From contig OZ244911.1 of assembly GCA_965221765.1 (NCBI GenBank), positions 1,364,001-1,428,000 of the forward strand: DNA of 64,000 nt. Direction: 5' to 3'. This document shows, one piece after another, positions 55,953-64,000 of this stretch. Positions within the stretch are counted from its first letter, which is position 1. Every line of letters starts with the position of its first letter. Below the pieces are notes generated by a model. That model was given only the letters and a program-made list of their open reading frames with translations. It did no database searches and had not been told where the DNA came from. The translations under genes and the position numbers were made by a program. This DNA comes from Bin25 sp965221765. GTDB lineage: Bacteria > Bacteroidota > Bacteroidia > Flavobacteriales > Flavobacteriaceae.

Positions 55953-56077
55953 AATATTAAAGATTGGTATTGATAGTGAGCATCTGATAAATGATTAATA
56001 TGATGTTTTATTTAATCTCTTTCATTGGTAGTGTAAAATTAGGGTTTCATATCCCCCAAGAGCACACACTTTAATTT

Positions 56078-56099
56078 GGGAATTATATACCTAAGTGCC
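56078..56099 (+). repeat. Solo terminus like that of the outer transposon
   Basis: GGGAATTATATACCTAAGTG matches both ends of the transposon at 47259-52801 (GGGAATTATATAC identical). It is oriented so that the element would extend to the right, towards the type II R-M genes at 56152-58064. No matching right end was found near 58065-58150. Confidence 0.6.
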
Positions 56100-56151
56100 A
56101 AAAACTATTGGATTTTTCAGAATGGATAGACCATACAACACTGGTTGAGTT

Positions 56152-56292
56152 TTATCGATGAAACCCTGGTAGAGGACGTAACACCCGACGAACTGATTCT
56201 TCAGGCGTGGCATCGATACGGACATCATCTTCCAATTCGGTTTTCTTTAGTTGGGAATCGTAGGATTTGATTTTTGGTAGTTTCTTTTTCAT
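56152..56292 (-). CDS. Small conserved-looking protein after restriction gene
   Basis: A 46-residue polar protein starting MKKKLPKIKSYDSQLKKTEL and ending TPEESVRRVLRPLPGFHR. Its ATG overlaps the stop of the restriction gene as ATGA, so it is co-translated with it. Small DUF-like proteins with an acidic middle and a PEE-VRR-LRPLP end occur in many genomes, though I cannot name this family. It could be an accessory of the R-M pair. Confidence 0.5.
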   Translation of the reverse strand: MKKKLPKIKSYDSQLKKTELEDDVRIDATPEESVRRVLRPLPGFHR

Positions 56293-56933
56293 GATAAACT
56301 TGTTGAATCGATGGTTTGTTCTTTGTATATCACGTGTGGTTCGTTTAAAAAATATCTAGAATATGACTGAGCTTCAAATTTAAGATTGCAAATTAATCCA
56401 TAGCAATCAGAAATATAATATCCTATAGCTTTTCTTGTTGTATTTTTAGTGTGTATGTCAAAAGCAATTAATAAATGAGAAGCATCTAATTCGATTCTTG
56501 AATCTTTAGGTAGTGATAAATAAAAAAATCTTTGACTTTTTTTCTCTTTGGTAAAAACTTTTGAATAATCTTGTGTTTTAACTTCAATATAATATGGTTT
56601 GTTATTATGGGTCAATAATAAATTAGGACATCCGGAACCATCTGGTGATTCAATATCAATATTTAATAATTTACCCGCTGATTTAACATATCTTTCAATA
56701 TCATTTCCGACTTCATTTGGTCGATTTCTTTTAATCGGCTTTTCTAAAGTATTTTGACATACTTTTTTACATAAATTTTTTAAAACATCTAAGACATCAA
56801 TTTCTTTCTCCTTTTCAAAAGGGATGACTTTTTTACCAAACCAAGATCTAATAAATATCTCTAACGGATGATGTTCAATAGGTTTTAAAAAATTAGCAAG
56901 TAACTGTTCTAATTGGTCTTCTCGTTCCGTCAT
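56289..56933 (-). CDS. Putative type II restriction endonuclease
   Basis: A 214-residue protein placed after and overlapping a methyltransferase gene, the usual order of type II R-M systems. A PD-(D/E)xK-like core is visible: GCPNLLLTHNNKPYYIEVKTQDYSK, with the variant PN in place of PD, and Glu-x-Lys in IEVKT. EVGNDIERYVKSAGKLLNI precedes it, where the first acidic residue could also lie. Target sequence is unknown. The gene is intact while its methyltransferase is frameshifted, which would be toxic if the nuclease were active and the shift real. Confidence 0.65.
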   Translation of the reverse strand: MTEREDQLEQLLANFLKPIEHHPLEIFIRSWFGKKVIPFEKEKEIDVLDVLKNLCKKVCQNTLEKPIKRNRPNEVGNDIERYVKSAGKLLNIDIESPDGSGCPNLLLTHNNKPYYIEVKTQDYSKVFTKEKKSQRFFYLSLPKDSRIELDASHLLIAFDIHTKNTTRKAIGYYISDCYGLICNLKFEAQSYSRYFLNEPHVIYKEQTIDSTSLS

Positions 56934-58064
56934 TTTTTTGTAATAATACGATTCGATTTGTGTTTGTTCCGTTTTTGTTATTTACAACACCCCAAGTATT
57001 TGAAGTTTTGGTGAATTTTTGGCGATTTATATAGATTTTAACAACGTTTAATGGTAGATCTTTAATGGCTTCAATAACAGCGTTTTCTAATAATAATGCC
57101 CATTTCTAACTTCACCAACTTCATAGGCAATATATCCATCGTTTTTTGTGATTCGACATAGTTCTTTCAATGTTAAATAGGTGAAATCAATCCAATCTTT
57201 TAAATTTTTCAAAATGGTTACATCAGGTTCTTGAGTATCAATAAACCAATTCCGAAGCCAATTATCTTTATTGTAATCAACGAGATCTAAAAATGGTGGA
57301 GAAGTGACCGTTAAGGAAACAACTTCATTTGGTATTTGATGTGTTAAATGAGATTTGTTGGATAACAATAAATAGTTTTTTGCTTTAGACGGTGCGTCTT
57401 TTAGAAGAATTTTAGATTTTTTATAAATAATTGATTTAATATCCTTGGGAATAGGAATGGTGTTATTTCTTTGATTAATAATTTTCTGTCTTTCAACCGT
57501 CACTGCTTGATTCGGAGGCATACTTCTTACTGAAAAAAAACCAGAGGAATGTCCTGACAATCGATTAATTGCTGTCATTTGAATCCATTGGTCACTATCA
57601 TCTAAAGCGTTTTCTTGTTTCTTTTGTTTAAAATATCGGCGAAGTGATTCTATTTGTAATAAAGTGTCTTGATGATAAAAAGGAAGTAGCCATTGATTTT
57701 CTAAATTTTTAGAATTTTTTAATTCTATTTTATTTAATCGATCATCAATTTCTGACAATAGCGGTGGTTTAATTCTTGGTTCTGTGAATATTTTTGAAAG
57801 TGGAGACAAATCATTTCCATAGGGAATTCGATTTAATATGTTCGCTTCAATCGGTGTTGTTCCTCTTCCCATAAATGGGTCATAAACAATATCTCCTGGA
57901 CGACTAAACCGTTCAATAAAATACGTTGGAAGTTCCGATTTAAAACAAGCTCGATAAGATATTTCGTGAATCCGATTGCCTTGTCTTTGTTTTGAGGTCC
58001 AAAACTCATCAACCTCATAGGGAATCGATTCTTTGATAAGAATATCTTGAATAGCATTGAGCAT
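56893..58064 (-). pseudogene. Type II DNA methyltransferase (N4-cytosine-like), one frameshift
   Basis: A methyltransferase with motif I IVYDPFMGRGTTPIEANIL near residue 60 and motif IV TVTSPPFLDLVDYNK near residue 250, the SPPF form common in N4-cytosine enzymes. The frame stops at 57087 after EVRNGHYY. One added G at the three-G run 57099-57101 restores EVRNGALLLENAVIEAIKDLPL and a longer C-terminus ending at 56893, overlapping the restriction gene start. Real mutation or sequencing slip cannot be told apart. The R-M pair interrupts the usual dapB-DUF5683 spacing. Confidence 0.75.
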
Positions 58065-58149
58065 AACACCTCTACTAATTTAGTTCTCGCTCCATTAATT
58101 TGGAAGTATTGATAAATAGCATCTCTGTATTAGATAACGATATGATATT

Positions 58150-58776
58150 TCAAAATTCTAAAGAAATAGATAATCCCGTGTGCTGGGGATTCAGCAACAA
58201 ATTGGGACGAACACTTAATTTCTCATCAACATTAAATTGTAGTAAATGAGCAGCAACATTAGCATGTATCACATTCAATACATAGGAAACGGCGATAAAA
58301 ATGGCTGAAATATCTCTATAATTTTCATAAAAATCCATTCCTCTTAGGATTCGGTCATTATCTGGAATCAACACAGAATATTCATCGTCGGTATATCCCA
58401 TAAGCCTTCGTTTATAGATATCTCTGAATCGATTATATTCTTTTGAATTATCGAGGTAAAAATAAATAGAAGTCCCAAGTCCAGCCCAAAAAATAGGAGC
58501 CCACAGATATTTTTCTAAATATACTTGCCCTAGCCCAGGGAAAACTGCAGATAAAAAAGTTGCTTTGGCTGGGGTCCGCGGATCAGCCATTAAACGAAGT
58601 CTTCTCTTAGAAAATTGTTCTCGCCAGTCAATGGCTTCAAAACTCATCAAAGTATCTTTAACTTGGAAATCTTTGGCGGGTGTTGGCTCCTGCGTTGTTT
58701 TAATTTGAGGAACTTGACTTTGAATGGACCATACCAATATAGAGCAAGAAATTAAAAGCAGATATCTATTTTTCAC
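58150..58776 (-). CDS. DUF5683 membrane protein
   Basis: A 208-residue Bacteroidota-specific protein of the DUF5683 type with a signal peptide or N-terminal helix (YLLLISCSILVWSIQSQV). It continues with ATFLSAVFPGLGQVYLEKYLWAPIFWAGLGTSIYFYL (Gly-rich membrane hairpin) and a further helix YVLNVIHANVAAHL. Its place directly after parB is typical. Function unknown. The gene overlaps the parB end by 11 bases. Confidence 0.85.
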   Translation of the reverse strand: MKNRYLLLISCSILVWSIQSQVPQIKTTQEPTPAKDFQVKDTLMSFEAIDWREQFSKRRLRLMADPRTPAKATFLSAVFPGLGQVYLEKYLWAPIFWAGLGTSIYFYLDNSKEYNRFRDIYKRRLMGYTDDEYSVLIPDNDRILRGMDFYENYRDISAIFIAVSYVLNVIHANVAAHLLQFNVDEKLSVRPNLLLNPQHTGLSISLEF

Positions 58777-59656
58777 CCGTTATTTTGTGAATAATCGATT
58801 GAAGATCATTTTTAGAACGAAACGGAATTTTGATAAATCCACTTCCTTTTTTTGTCAGTTTGAAATCAATGTTTGTATTCAAAAAACGATTTAATTTTTT
58901 TGTAGTAGATCGAATAATAGGATTAGATATAGCAGGCCTCTGGGACGAGGGTGATTTTAGTTTTTCAATCAATCGTTCGGTGGCTCTGACGGATAATCCA
59001 CCTAAAATGATTTTTTCAAATATTGATAACTGATCTTGTTTGTTTTCAATTGAAACCAATGAGCGCCCATGTCCAAAGCTGATTTTTTGTTGACCCAATG
59101 CCGATTGGATGGTATCAGGTAGTTTGAGTAATCGAATATAATTGGTTATTGTGGATCGCTGTTTGGCAACGATTTGGCTGAGTTGAGAGTGGGTTAAATT
59201 TAATTCTTCAATCAATCTAGAAAATGATAATCCGACTTCAATGGGATTTAAATTCGCACGATGAATATTTTCGATTAAAGCCAATTTCAGCATTTCTTCA
59301 TCGTGGGCCATCCGTACATAGGAAGGGATCTGTTTTAATCCCACAATATTAGCAGCCCGTAATCTCCGTTCTCCACTGATTAATTCGTAGTGAGCCGTAT
59401 TAGGACCTTTTCTGACGGTAATGGGCTGAATAACACCATAAAATTGGATGGATTGAGCAAGTTCTTCCAACGAATTAATATCAAAATCTAATCGAGGTTG
59501 TTTGGAATTAACTTTGATTTTATCAAGGGATAGATGCAAGACTCTTCCAACCACACTTGGAGAAAAATCTTTTGGATTTTGTGTGCAAGAATTTAATGGT
59601 CGTAAAATACGATCCAAACCCTTACCAAGTGCCGGTTTTCTAGTTGATTTTCCCAT
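58766..59656 (-). CDS. parB: Chromosome partitioning protein ParB
   Basis: A 296-residue ParB/Spo0J family protein that binds parS and loads SMC. The N-terminal CTPase domain has NSLEELAQSIQFYGVIQPITVRKG and the ISGERRLRAANIVGLKQIP box (GERRxRA). The HTH follows (LNLTHSQLSQIVAKQRSTITNYIRLLKLP). The C-terminal dimer domain is short. It sits five bases after parA. Confidence 0.95.
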   Translation of the reverse strand: MGKSTRKPALGKGLDRILRPLNSCTQNPKDFSPSVVGRVLHLSLDKIKVNSKQPRLDFDINSLEELAQSIQFYGVIQPITVRKGPNTAHYELISGERRLRAANIVGLKQIPSYVRMAHDEEMLKLALIENIHRANLNPIEVGLSFSRLIEELNLTHSQLSQIVAKQRSTITNYIRLLKLPDTIQSALGQQKISFGHGRSLVSIENKQDQLSIFEKIILGGLSVRATERLIEKLKSPSSQRPAISNPIIRSTTKKLNRFLNTNIDFKLTKKGSGFIKIPFRSKNDLQSIIHKITGEK

Positions 59657-59660
59657 TAAA

Positions 59661-60434
59661 CTAGGTTGGTACAGTGTTTTTTTTAATCAATTCACTAGCC
59701 ACAGAAAGATAAGATTCTGCACCGCGACATCCGACGTCAAAACTAAGGATATCTTGACCAAAGCTAGGAGCTTCAGATAGCTTGATATTTCGAGGGATAA
59801 TGGTTTCCAACACCATACTATGAAAGTGTTTTTGAACTTCTTGAACCACTGAATTAGATAATCTCAGTCGGGTATCATACATCGTCAATAAGATGCCTTC
59901 GACATCTAGTTCGGGATTATAATATTCTTGAACGCTTTTAATGGTATTTAATAATAATCCTAGACCTTCTAAAGCAAAATATTCACATTGGATGGGGATT
60001 AATACCGAGTCGGCTGCTGTTAATGCATTGATGGTAATTAATCCTAACGATGGAGCACAATCAATAATGATATAATCATAATCATCTTTGATATTGGAAA
60101 GAGCAATATTAAGCATGTATTCTCTTTCTGTCTGATCGACTAGTTCAATTTCGGCTGCCACCAAATCAATTTGGGAAGGAATTAAATCCAAGTTTTTGAT
60201 ATTGGTTTCAACGATGGTCGAATGCACATCTGTTTGTCCGATCAAAAGATCGTAAGTAGTTGGTTGTTGATTCTCTAATTGGTGTCCAACACCAGAAGTG
60301 GCATTGGATTGTGGATCCGCATCAATCAATAAGACCCGACGTTCTGAAATACCGATGGCTGCAGCAATATTGATAGCACTAGTGGTTTTACCAACCCCTC
60401 CTTTTTGATTGGCAATGGCAATGATTTTTCCCAA
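59661..60434 (-). CDS. parA: Chromosome partitioning ATPase ParA/Soj
   Basis: A 257-residue ParA family ATPase. Deviant Walker A is KGGVGKTTSAINIA, Walker A' is DADPQSNATSG and Walker B is YIIIDCAPSLGLITINAL. It ends typically (IPRNIKLSEAPSFGQDI). It works with ParB in origin segregation. Operon order parA-parB-DUF5683 is conserved in the phylum. Confidence 0.96.
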   Translation of the reverse strand: MGKIIAIANQKGGVGKTTSAINIAAAIGISERRVLLIDADPQSNATSGVGHQLENQQPTTYDLLIGQTDVHSTIVETNIKNLDLIPSQIDLVAAEIELVDQTEREYMLNIALSNIKDDYDYIIIDCAPSLGLITINALTAADSVLIPIQCEYFALEGLGLLLNTIKSVQEYYNPELDVEGILLTMYDTRLRLSNSVVQEVQKHFHSMVLETIIPRNIKLSEAPSFGQDILSFDVGCRGAESYLSVASELIKKNTVPT

Positions 60435-60470
60435 AGTTCAATAATTATTTAAATAATTGATATTCAAAAA

Positions 60471-60794
60471 CTAGTGTATTAATAGTTCATATTCTGCTAA
60501 TGAGTTCAATGTAGTAGAGTCAATAATATAAATAATTTCATTTTCTGCTTTATAAAAAAAATCTTCACGCGCATATTTTTCTAGACTATCAGGATTTTTC
60601 AGTGTTTCAATTTGGTGTTCTACTGCTGATATATTTAAAGTCAATGCTTTTTTACTTGATTTAAGAGTAGAAATTTCTTGATTCAATTCTCTGTGAATAG
60701 CAATAGAATGATCATCATAAATAGCCATCCATACGATGAATGCAATGGTTATTACCACATAGATTAAAAGGGTTTTATTTAGTTTTTTAAACAT
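60471..60794 (-). CDS. Septum formation initiator family protein (FtsB/DivIC-like)
   Basis: A 107-residue bitopic protein: a short cytoplasmic tail, one membrane helix (LLIYVVITIAFIVWMAIYD), then a coiled coil (ELNQEISTLKSSKKALTLNISAVEHQIETLKNPDSLEKYARED). The end contains the DivIC/FtsB signature PDSLEKYAREDFFYK. It stabilises the divisome with FtsL-like and FtsQ-like partners. It lies two bases from the cytochrome c gene upstream in the operon. Confidence 0.85.
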   Translation of the reverse strand: MFKKLNKTLLIYVVITIAFIVWMAIYDDHSIAIHRELNQEISTLKSSKKALTLNISAVEHQIETLKNPDSLEKYAREDFFYKAENEIIYIIDSTTLNSLAEYELLIH

Positions 60795-60796
60795 GA

Positions 60797-61204
60797 TTAT
60801 TCCGGAGGTTTAATAGACTTCACTCGTTCAACTGTAATCATTTGCTGGTAAGCATTTCCCCAACTATTTAATATATAGTTCATCACATCGGCTACTTCTT
60901 GATCTTCCAATCCTTGATTGACCATCAATCCATTGTATTCGACACCATTGATTATAACAGGGCCTGGTGTTCCATACTTTATAGAAGCAATGCTTCTATC
61001 GATATTCTCAAATAGAAAATCAGCTTGAGCTAGCGCTGGAAACGCTCCTTCAACTCCTTTTCCATGGGGTCGATGACATTGCATACAAAAGTCATTATAA
61101 ACTATTTTACCATCTGCAATACTTTCTTTCAACGATTTATTTTTTTGTACTGTAAAAAACAAAATTGTGCTACTTAAACTAAAGAGAATCAGAAAGATCT
61201 TCAT
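60797..61204 (-). CDS. c-type cytochrome
   Basis: A 135-residue exported monoheme cytochrome c. The N-terminal hydrophobic segment (IFLILFSLSSTILFFTV) serves as signal or anchor. The heme motif is CMQCHRPHGKG, followed by AFPALAQADFL and a later GLMVNQGLEDQEVADVMNYIL where the axial Met is expected. The start lies 26 bases inside the upstream sugar dehydrogenase gene, which suggests it takes electrons from that enzyme. Confidence 0.9.
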   Translation of the reverse strand: MKIFLILFSLSSTILFFTVQKNKSLKESIADGKIVYNDFCMQCHRPHGKGVEGAFPALAQADFLFENIDRSIASIKYGTPGPVIINGVEYNGLMVNQGLEDQEVADVMNYILNSWGNAYQQMITVERVKSIKPPE

Positions 61205-62339
61205 GGGAGGGAATAATTTTTATGATACCGAGATTTTCTACTCCTACAAAAAGATACCCCTGGGGACTTTGCTTTATATTTCGCACTCTCCCAATTTCAT
61301 CTAATACTTTTTCTCGTTTTACCACTTGATTATTTTCAATGACTAATCGTTCTAAATAAGAAAATGTTAAAGAACCAACAAAAATATTCCCTTTCCAATC
61401 GGGATAAATATCTGAAGTGGACATAGCCATTCCACTAGGTCCAATAGATGGAATCCAATAATAAAAAGGTTGTTCCATACCTTCTTGATGGGTTTTATCT
61501 GTAAAGATGGTTCCACTATAATTGACCCCATAAGAGATCACTGGCCATCCATAATTCAGACCTTTTCTAGAAATATTGATTTCATCTCCTCCTCTAGGGC
61601 CATGTTCATGAATCCAGATTTCTTTTTTTTCATTGTGGAAAAACATACCTTGGGGATTCCGATGTCCATATGAAAAAATAGCCTCCTTAACACCTGGTTG
61701 ACCAACAAACGGGTTATCTTGAGGAATGCTACCATCAAGATGCAAGCGATAAATTTTTCCACCATCAGTCGTTAAATCTTGCGGTGTGATGTCTCGTTGA
61801 CCTCGATCTCCAACAGCAAAATAAAGATATCCTTGATCATCAAATATTATTCTAGATCCCCAATGATGTGGTTTTTTGGTATTTGGGGTGGCTTTATAAA
61901 GTACGGTCAAATCATCAAGTCTAGCATCTTCTATATTAAGGACTGCACTATAGAGAGCAGTATTTCCTCCGTTATCGTCCTCTTCTGTGTTGGTAGCGGT
62001 TACAAAGTAAATGATTTTATTGTTTTTATAATCGGGATGCAATGCCACATCAAGCAAACCCCCTTGACCTCTATGATAAACAAAAGGTAAACCAGAAATT
62101 GCAGTCTTTTGACCATCAACAGCATAGATTAATTCACCCCTTTTTTCTGTAATCAATAGTTCATTTTCAGAAATAAAATCCATGCCCCATGGAATATTCA
62201 AACTATCGACCACAATTTGATAGGTGTAATTTACTTCTTCCGGCGATTCAATCAATGGGAGATTATCAGATCTGTCTTGACAATACAATAAAATCAATGG
62301 ACAAAATAAAAGCCCAATGGCCGGAAGTAATCGTTTCAT
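61179..62339 (-). CDS. PQQ-dependent sugar dehydrogenase-like lipoprotein
   Basis: A 386-residue six-bladed beta-propeller of the glucose/sorbosone dehydrogenase (soluble PQQ) family, oxidising an unknown aldose in the periplasm. It has a lipoprotein signal with lipobox LLYCQ. Motifs: IPWGMDFISENELLITEKRG, GQGGLLDVALHPDY, KPHHWGSRIIFDDQGYLYFAVGDRG (Ca/PQQ region), YGHRNPQGMFF, HEHGPRGGDEIN. PQQ or another cofactor is inferred from family. It overlaps the cytochrome c gene, its likely electron acceptor. Confidence 0.88.
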   Translation of the reverse strand: MKRLLPAIGLLFCPLILLYCQDRSDNLPLIESPEEVNYTYQIVVDSLNIPWGMDFISENELLITEKRGELIYAVDGQKTAISGLPFVYHRGQGGLLDVALHPDYKNNKIIYFVTATNTEEDDNGGNTALYSAVLNIEDARLDDLTVLYKATPNTKKPHHWGSRIIFDDQGYLYFAVGDRGQRDITPQDLTTDGGKIYRLHLDGSIPQDNPFVGQPGVKEAIFSYGHRNPQGMFFHNEKKEIWIHEHGPRGGDEINISRKGLNYGWPVISYGVNYSGTIFTDKTHQEGMEQPFYYWIPSIGPSGMAMSTSDIYPDWKGNIFVGSLTFSYLERLVIENNQVVKREKVLDEIGRVRNIKQSPQGYLFVGVENLGIIKIIPSHEDLSDSL

Positions 62340-62397
62340 TGGCTAGCAATCTTACAAATCAGCAAAGTAGTAAAAATCACCTATTCATTTTCCAAAA

Positions 62398-62429
62398 TTG
62401 GACCCAAAAATTTCTATGAATTATATTTG
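62398..62429 (+). promoter_or_regulatory. tRNA-Pro promoter
   Basis: TTG 62398-62400 and TATATTTG 62422-62429 with a 21-base spacer, 20 bases before the tRNA 5' end. Confidence 0.6.
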
Positions 62430-62448
62430 CCTTGCCTCTTAATGGATT

Positions 62449-62522
62449 CGGGATGTGGCGCAGCCTGGTAGCGCACACGCATGGGGTGCGTGGGGTCGCA
62501 GGTTCAAATCCTGTCATCCCGA
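62449..62522 (+). tRNA. tRNA-Pro (anticodon GGG)
   Basis: A 74-nt cloverleaf. Acceptor CGGGATG pairs with CATCCCG, with discriminator A (62522). The D arm is GCGCAGCCTGGTAGCGC. The anticodon stem CACGC/GCGTG encloses loop ATGGGGT, anticodon GGG. The T arm is GCAGG-TTCAAAT-CCTGT. CCA is not encoded. Confidence 0.93.
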
Positions 62523-62638
62523 CAAAATAGATCTATCAAGCGACACATAAGGTAGAGTAATTAGTCGCTCTGTAAGGCCCCAAAATAGGAGCCTTCTAAA
62601 CTAGGATTTGATATTCTATTTTAATTTAAAATGCTACT

Positions 62639-63860
62639 ATGAAGTCCATTGAAAAAAGCAAATTTTCTGAATCACAGATCGTCCAAATCTAATCTCTACA
62701 ATAGGAGAGACCGAACAGTGCGTGAGATCTGCCGAGAGCATTCGATTAGCTATCCTCCCCCTTTTTTTAACGTTGGAAATCCAACTATGGCGGGATGAAA
62801 CAGAACCAACTCAACGTCTTGAGACCGACCAAGACGGCGTGATCTGATGTCAAGCGGATGGTTACGAATATCGCTTATGAGCATTAGGCGTTAAAACGTT
62901 GATTAGAAAAAAGTGGTAAGGCTTGTCGAAAAGCGTCGATTTGTAGGGTATTGGATTCCAGCAGAGGGTATGCGACGTCGGCAGGCCCGTCCTAATACCA
63001 ATTTGCTTTCTGAATTATATGAAATTGATTTACTCTCATTATCGTTTTGAGAGACCAATTGTAGTTTAAAAAACAAAAAACATTTTATGAATTTAAAAAG
63101 TAATTCAAAACGCAACTTAGTATAAGGTCTCGTTGCGTTGATCGGTCGATGATGACCGATTCAAAACGCCACCCATCCATGACCACCTCCAAGGACTATT
63201 GAATGCCCTAATCCGAGAACATCCAACCGATGGATTTCGAAAGAGGTTTCATCGCCTTGGCTGGATGGCCAAAGCAATCTGGAATCACCAACGAATCTAT
63301 CGTTTGTATGAGCCTTTGGGATGGCATTGAGGTAAGAAAGCCAAGCGTGGAGCGCCCAGCGTGTCCAACAACCCCAGATGCACCCTGTGGATGGTCCTAT
63401 CACCTGGCATGCCGATGTCATGCATGATACGCTTTCCTGTAGAAAAATAGTTCGACTATTTCATGTGATGGATGATCATCATCGAGAGGGGGTTTGCTAT
63501 GTTGTATCGATCCCTCGTTATATTCGAAAAGGGGTGTTCAAGCATGGGATTCCTTAATCGCATGGCTAGGAAAAGCCTAGAGCATCCGGGTAGATCATGG
63601 ACCTGAATTTATCGCTCATCATTTCAAAGATTGGCCAAACAAAGAAGCATGACCAATGGATGATATCCCACCAAGCAAGCCTATGCAGAATAGGTTGATT
63701 GAACGCTATCATGGTTCGATGCTCCAAGAAGTGTTGGATGCCGATCTATTCGAATCGCTCGATACAGCTAGAGAAATCACGAGGCAGTGGTGATGGCAAT
63801 AGAATAACCGACATTCGTATGCTGGCCTGAAAAACCAGATGCCCATGGCATTTTTGAACC
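62639..63860 (+). pseudogene. IS3-family element, degenerate
   Basis: Both OrfA and OrfB remain as scraps. OrfA starts MKSIEKSKFSESQIVQI (62639), then stop-laden frames resembling the HTH (VREICREHSI). OrfB wording includes HPTDGFRKRFHRLGW, IYRLYEPLGWH, KAKRGAPSV and ITWHADVMHD (first catalytic Asp region). Then come VRLFHVMDDHHREGV, VDHGPEFIAHHFKDW (second Asp, in a shifted frame) and RLIERYHGSMLQEVLDADLFESL (Glu region). Many stops and frameshifts show it is dead. Confidence 0.75.
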
Positions 63861-63888
63861 AGCATGGGACATCGAGATGTCCCATGCT
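63861..63888 (+). terminator. Perfect 12-bp hairpin after IS3 remnant
   Basis: AGCATGGGACAT/ATGTCCCATGCT with loop CGAG, immediately after the IS3 coding remains. No T-run follows, so it may be part of the IS end or a transcription barrier rather than a standard terminator. From 63889 to the window end no gene is seen. Confidence 0.45.
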
Positions 63889-64000
63889 GACTATAGATCA
63901 TAAGGAAAAAAACTATATTTTAGAGCACTTCGATTTAATGGGATAGCACAAATGATATGTTTTGTTATCATTCGAAGTTTATATATAAAAACATGAAGCA

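Noticed and set aside
58766..60434. Chromosome origin or parS near parAB
   Set aside because: I looked for dnaA boxes, an A+T-rich repeat cluster and a 16-bp parS palindrome and recognised none in the window.
62903..63421. Minus-strand ORFs in the IS3 region
   Set aside because: The plus strand shows clear OrfA/OrfB transposase wording; these are shadows.

Overview
The window reads as a low-G+C chromosome segment of a member of the Bacteroidota. The evidence is PorV (type IX secretion), a long Bacteroidota-type signal peptidase I, the series DUF5683-ParB-ParA beside dapB-lepB-wbqC, the run ribH-small membrane protein-mutL-rhomboid-rhomboid-EEP, and promoter boxes of the TAnnTTTG type. Genus cannot be decided from the sequence.

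Layout. 1-7 kb: IS5-family and IS1634-family wrecks around a C-rich BspA-like lipoprotein gene with homopolymer tracts in its promoter and signal-peptide region. 7-11.4 kb: housekeeping (tRNA-Ala, LpxR-like barrel, GNAT, enoyl-CoA hydratase, QueD). 11.5-15.9 kb: decayed accessory DNA (small BspA remnant, small ORFs, second IS5 copy). 16.2-22.5 kb: porV, pdhA-pdhC, SprT-like, manC. 22.7-26.4 kb: McrBC restriction system with mcrB split at a T9A7 tract. 26.4-31 kb: mlaF-mlaE and gcvP. 31.2-40.5 kb: defence graveyard with IS630 and other IS remains, several broken DNA methyltransferases, GIY-YIG nucleases, a HepT/MNT toxin-antitoxin pair and AlbA_2-type genes. 40.6-47.2 kb: core block (rhodanese, TPR, ribH, mutL, two rhomboids, EEP hydrolase). 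47.25-52.81 kb: two nested IS1595-like transposons, each with a perfect 8-bp target duplication. 52.8-62.5 kb: wbqC-lepB-dapB, a type II R-M pair, then DUF5683-parB-parA-divIC-like-cytochrome c-sugar dehydrogenase and tRNA-Pro. 62.6-63.9 kb: a decayed IS3-family element.

Main discovery. The outer transposon (47259-52801, duplication AATTTAAT) carries one large nuclease-methyltransferase (type IIG-like) gene. A second IS1595-family element (47608-50072, duplication TATTAAAT) interrupts it and carries its own decayed Dam-type methyltransferase. Removing the inner element and one copy of its duplication restores the reading frame exactly. The restored gene runs into a G9 tract directly before its SAM motif, which looks like a phase-variation switch. 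Homopolymer frameshifts recur in the BspA gene, mcrB and other methyltransferases, while core genes stay open. MutL also lacks the usual residues of its endonuclease motif.

How it works together: the surface lipoprotein and the restriction-methylation genes look switchable or recently decayed by slippage, and mobile elements appear to have delivered and then broken much of the defence cargo between intact core operons.
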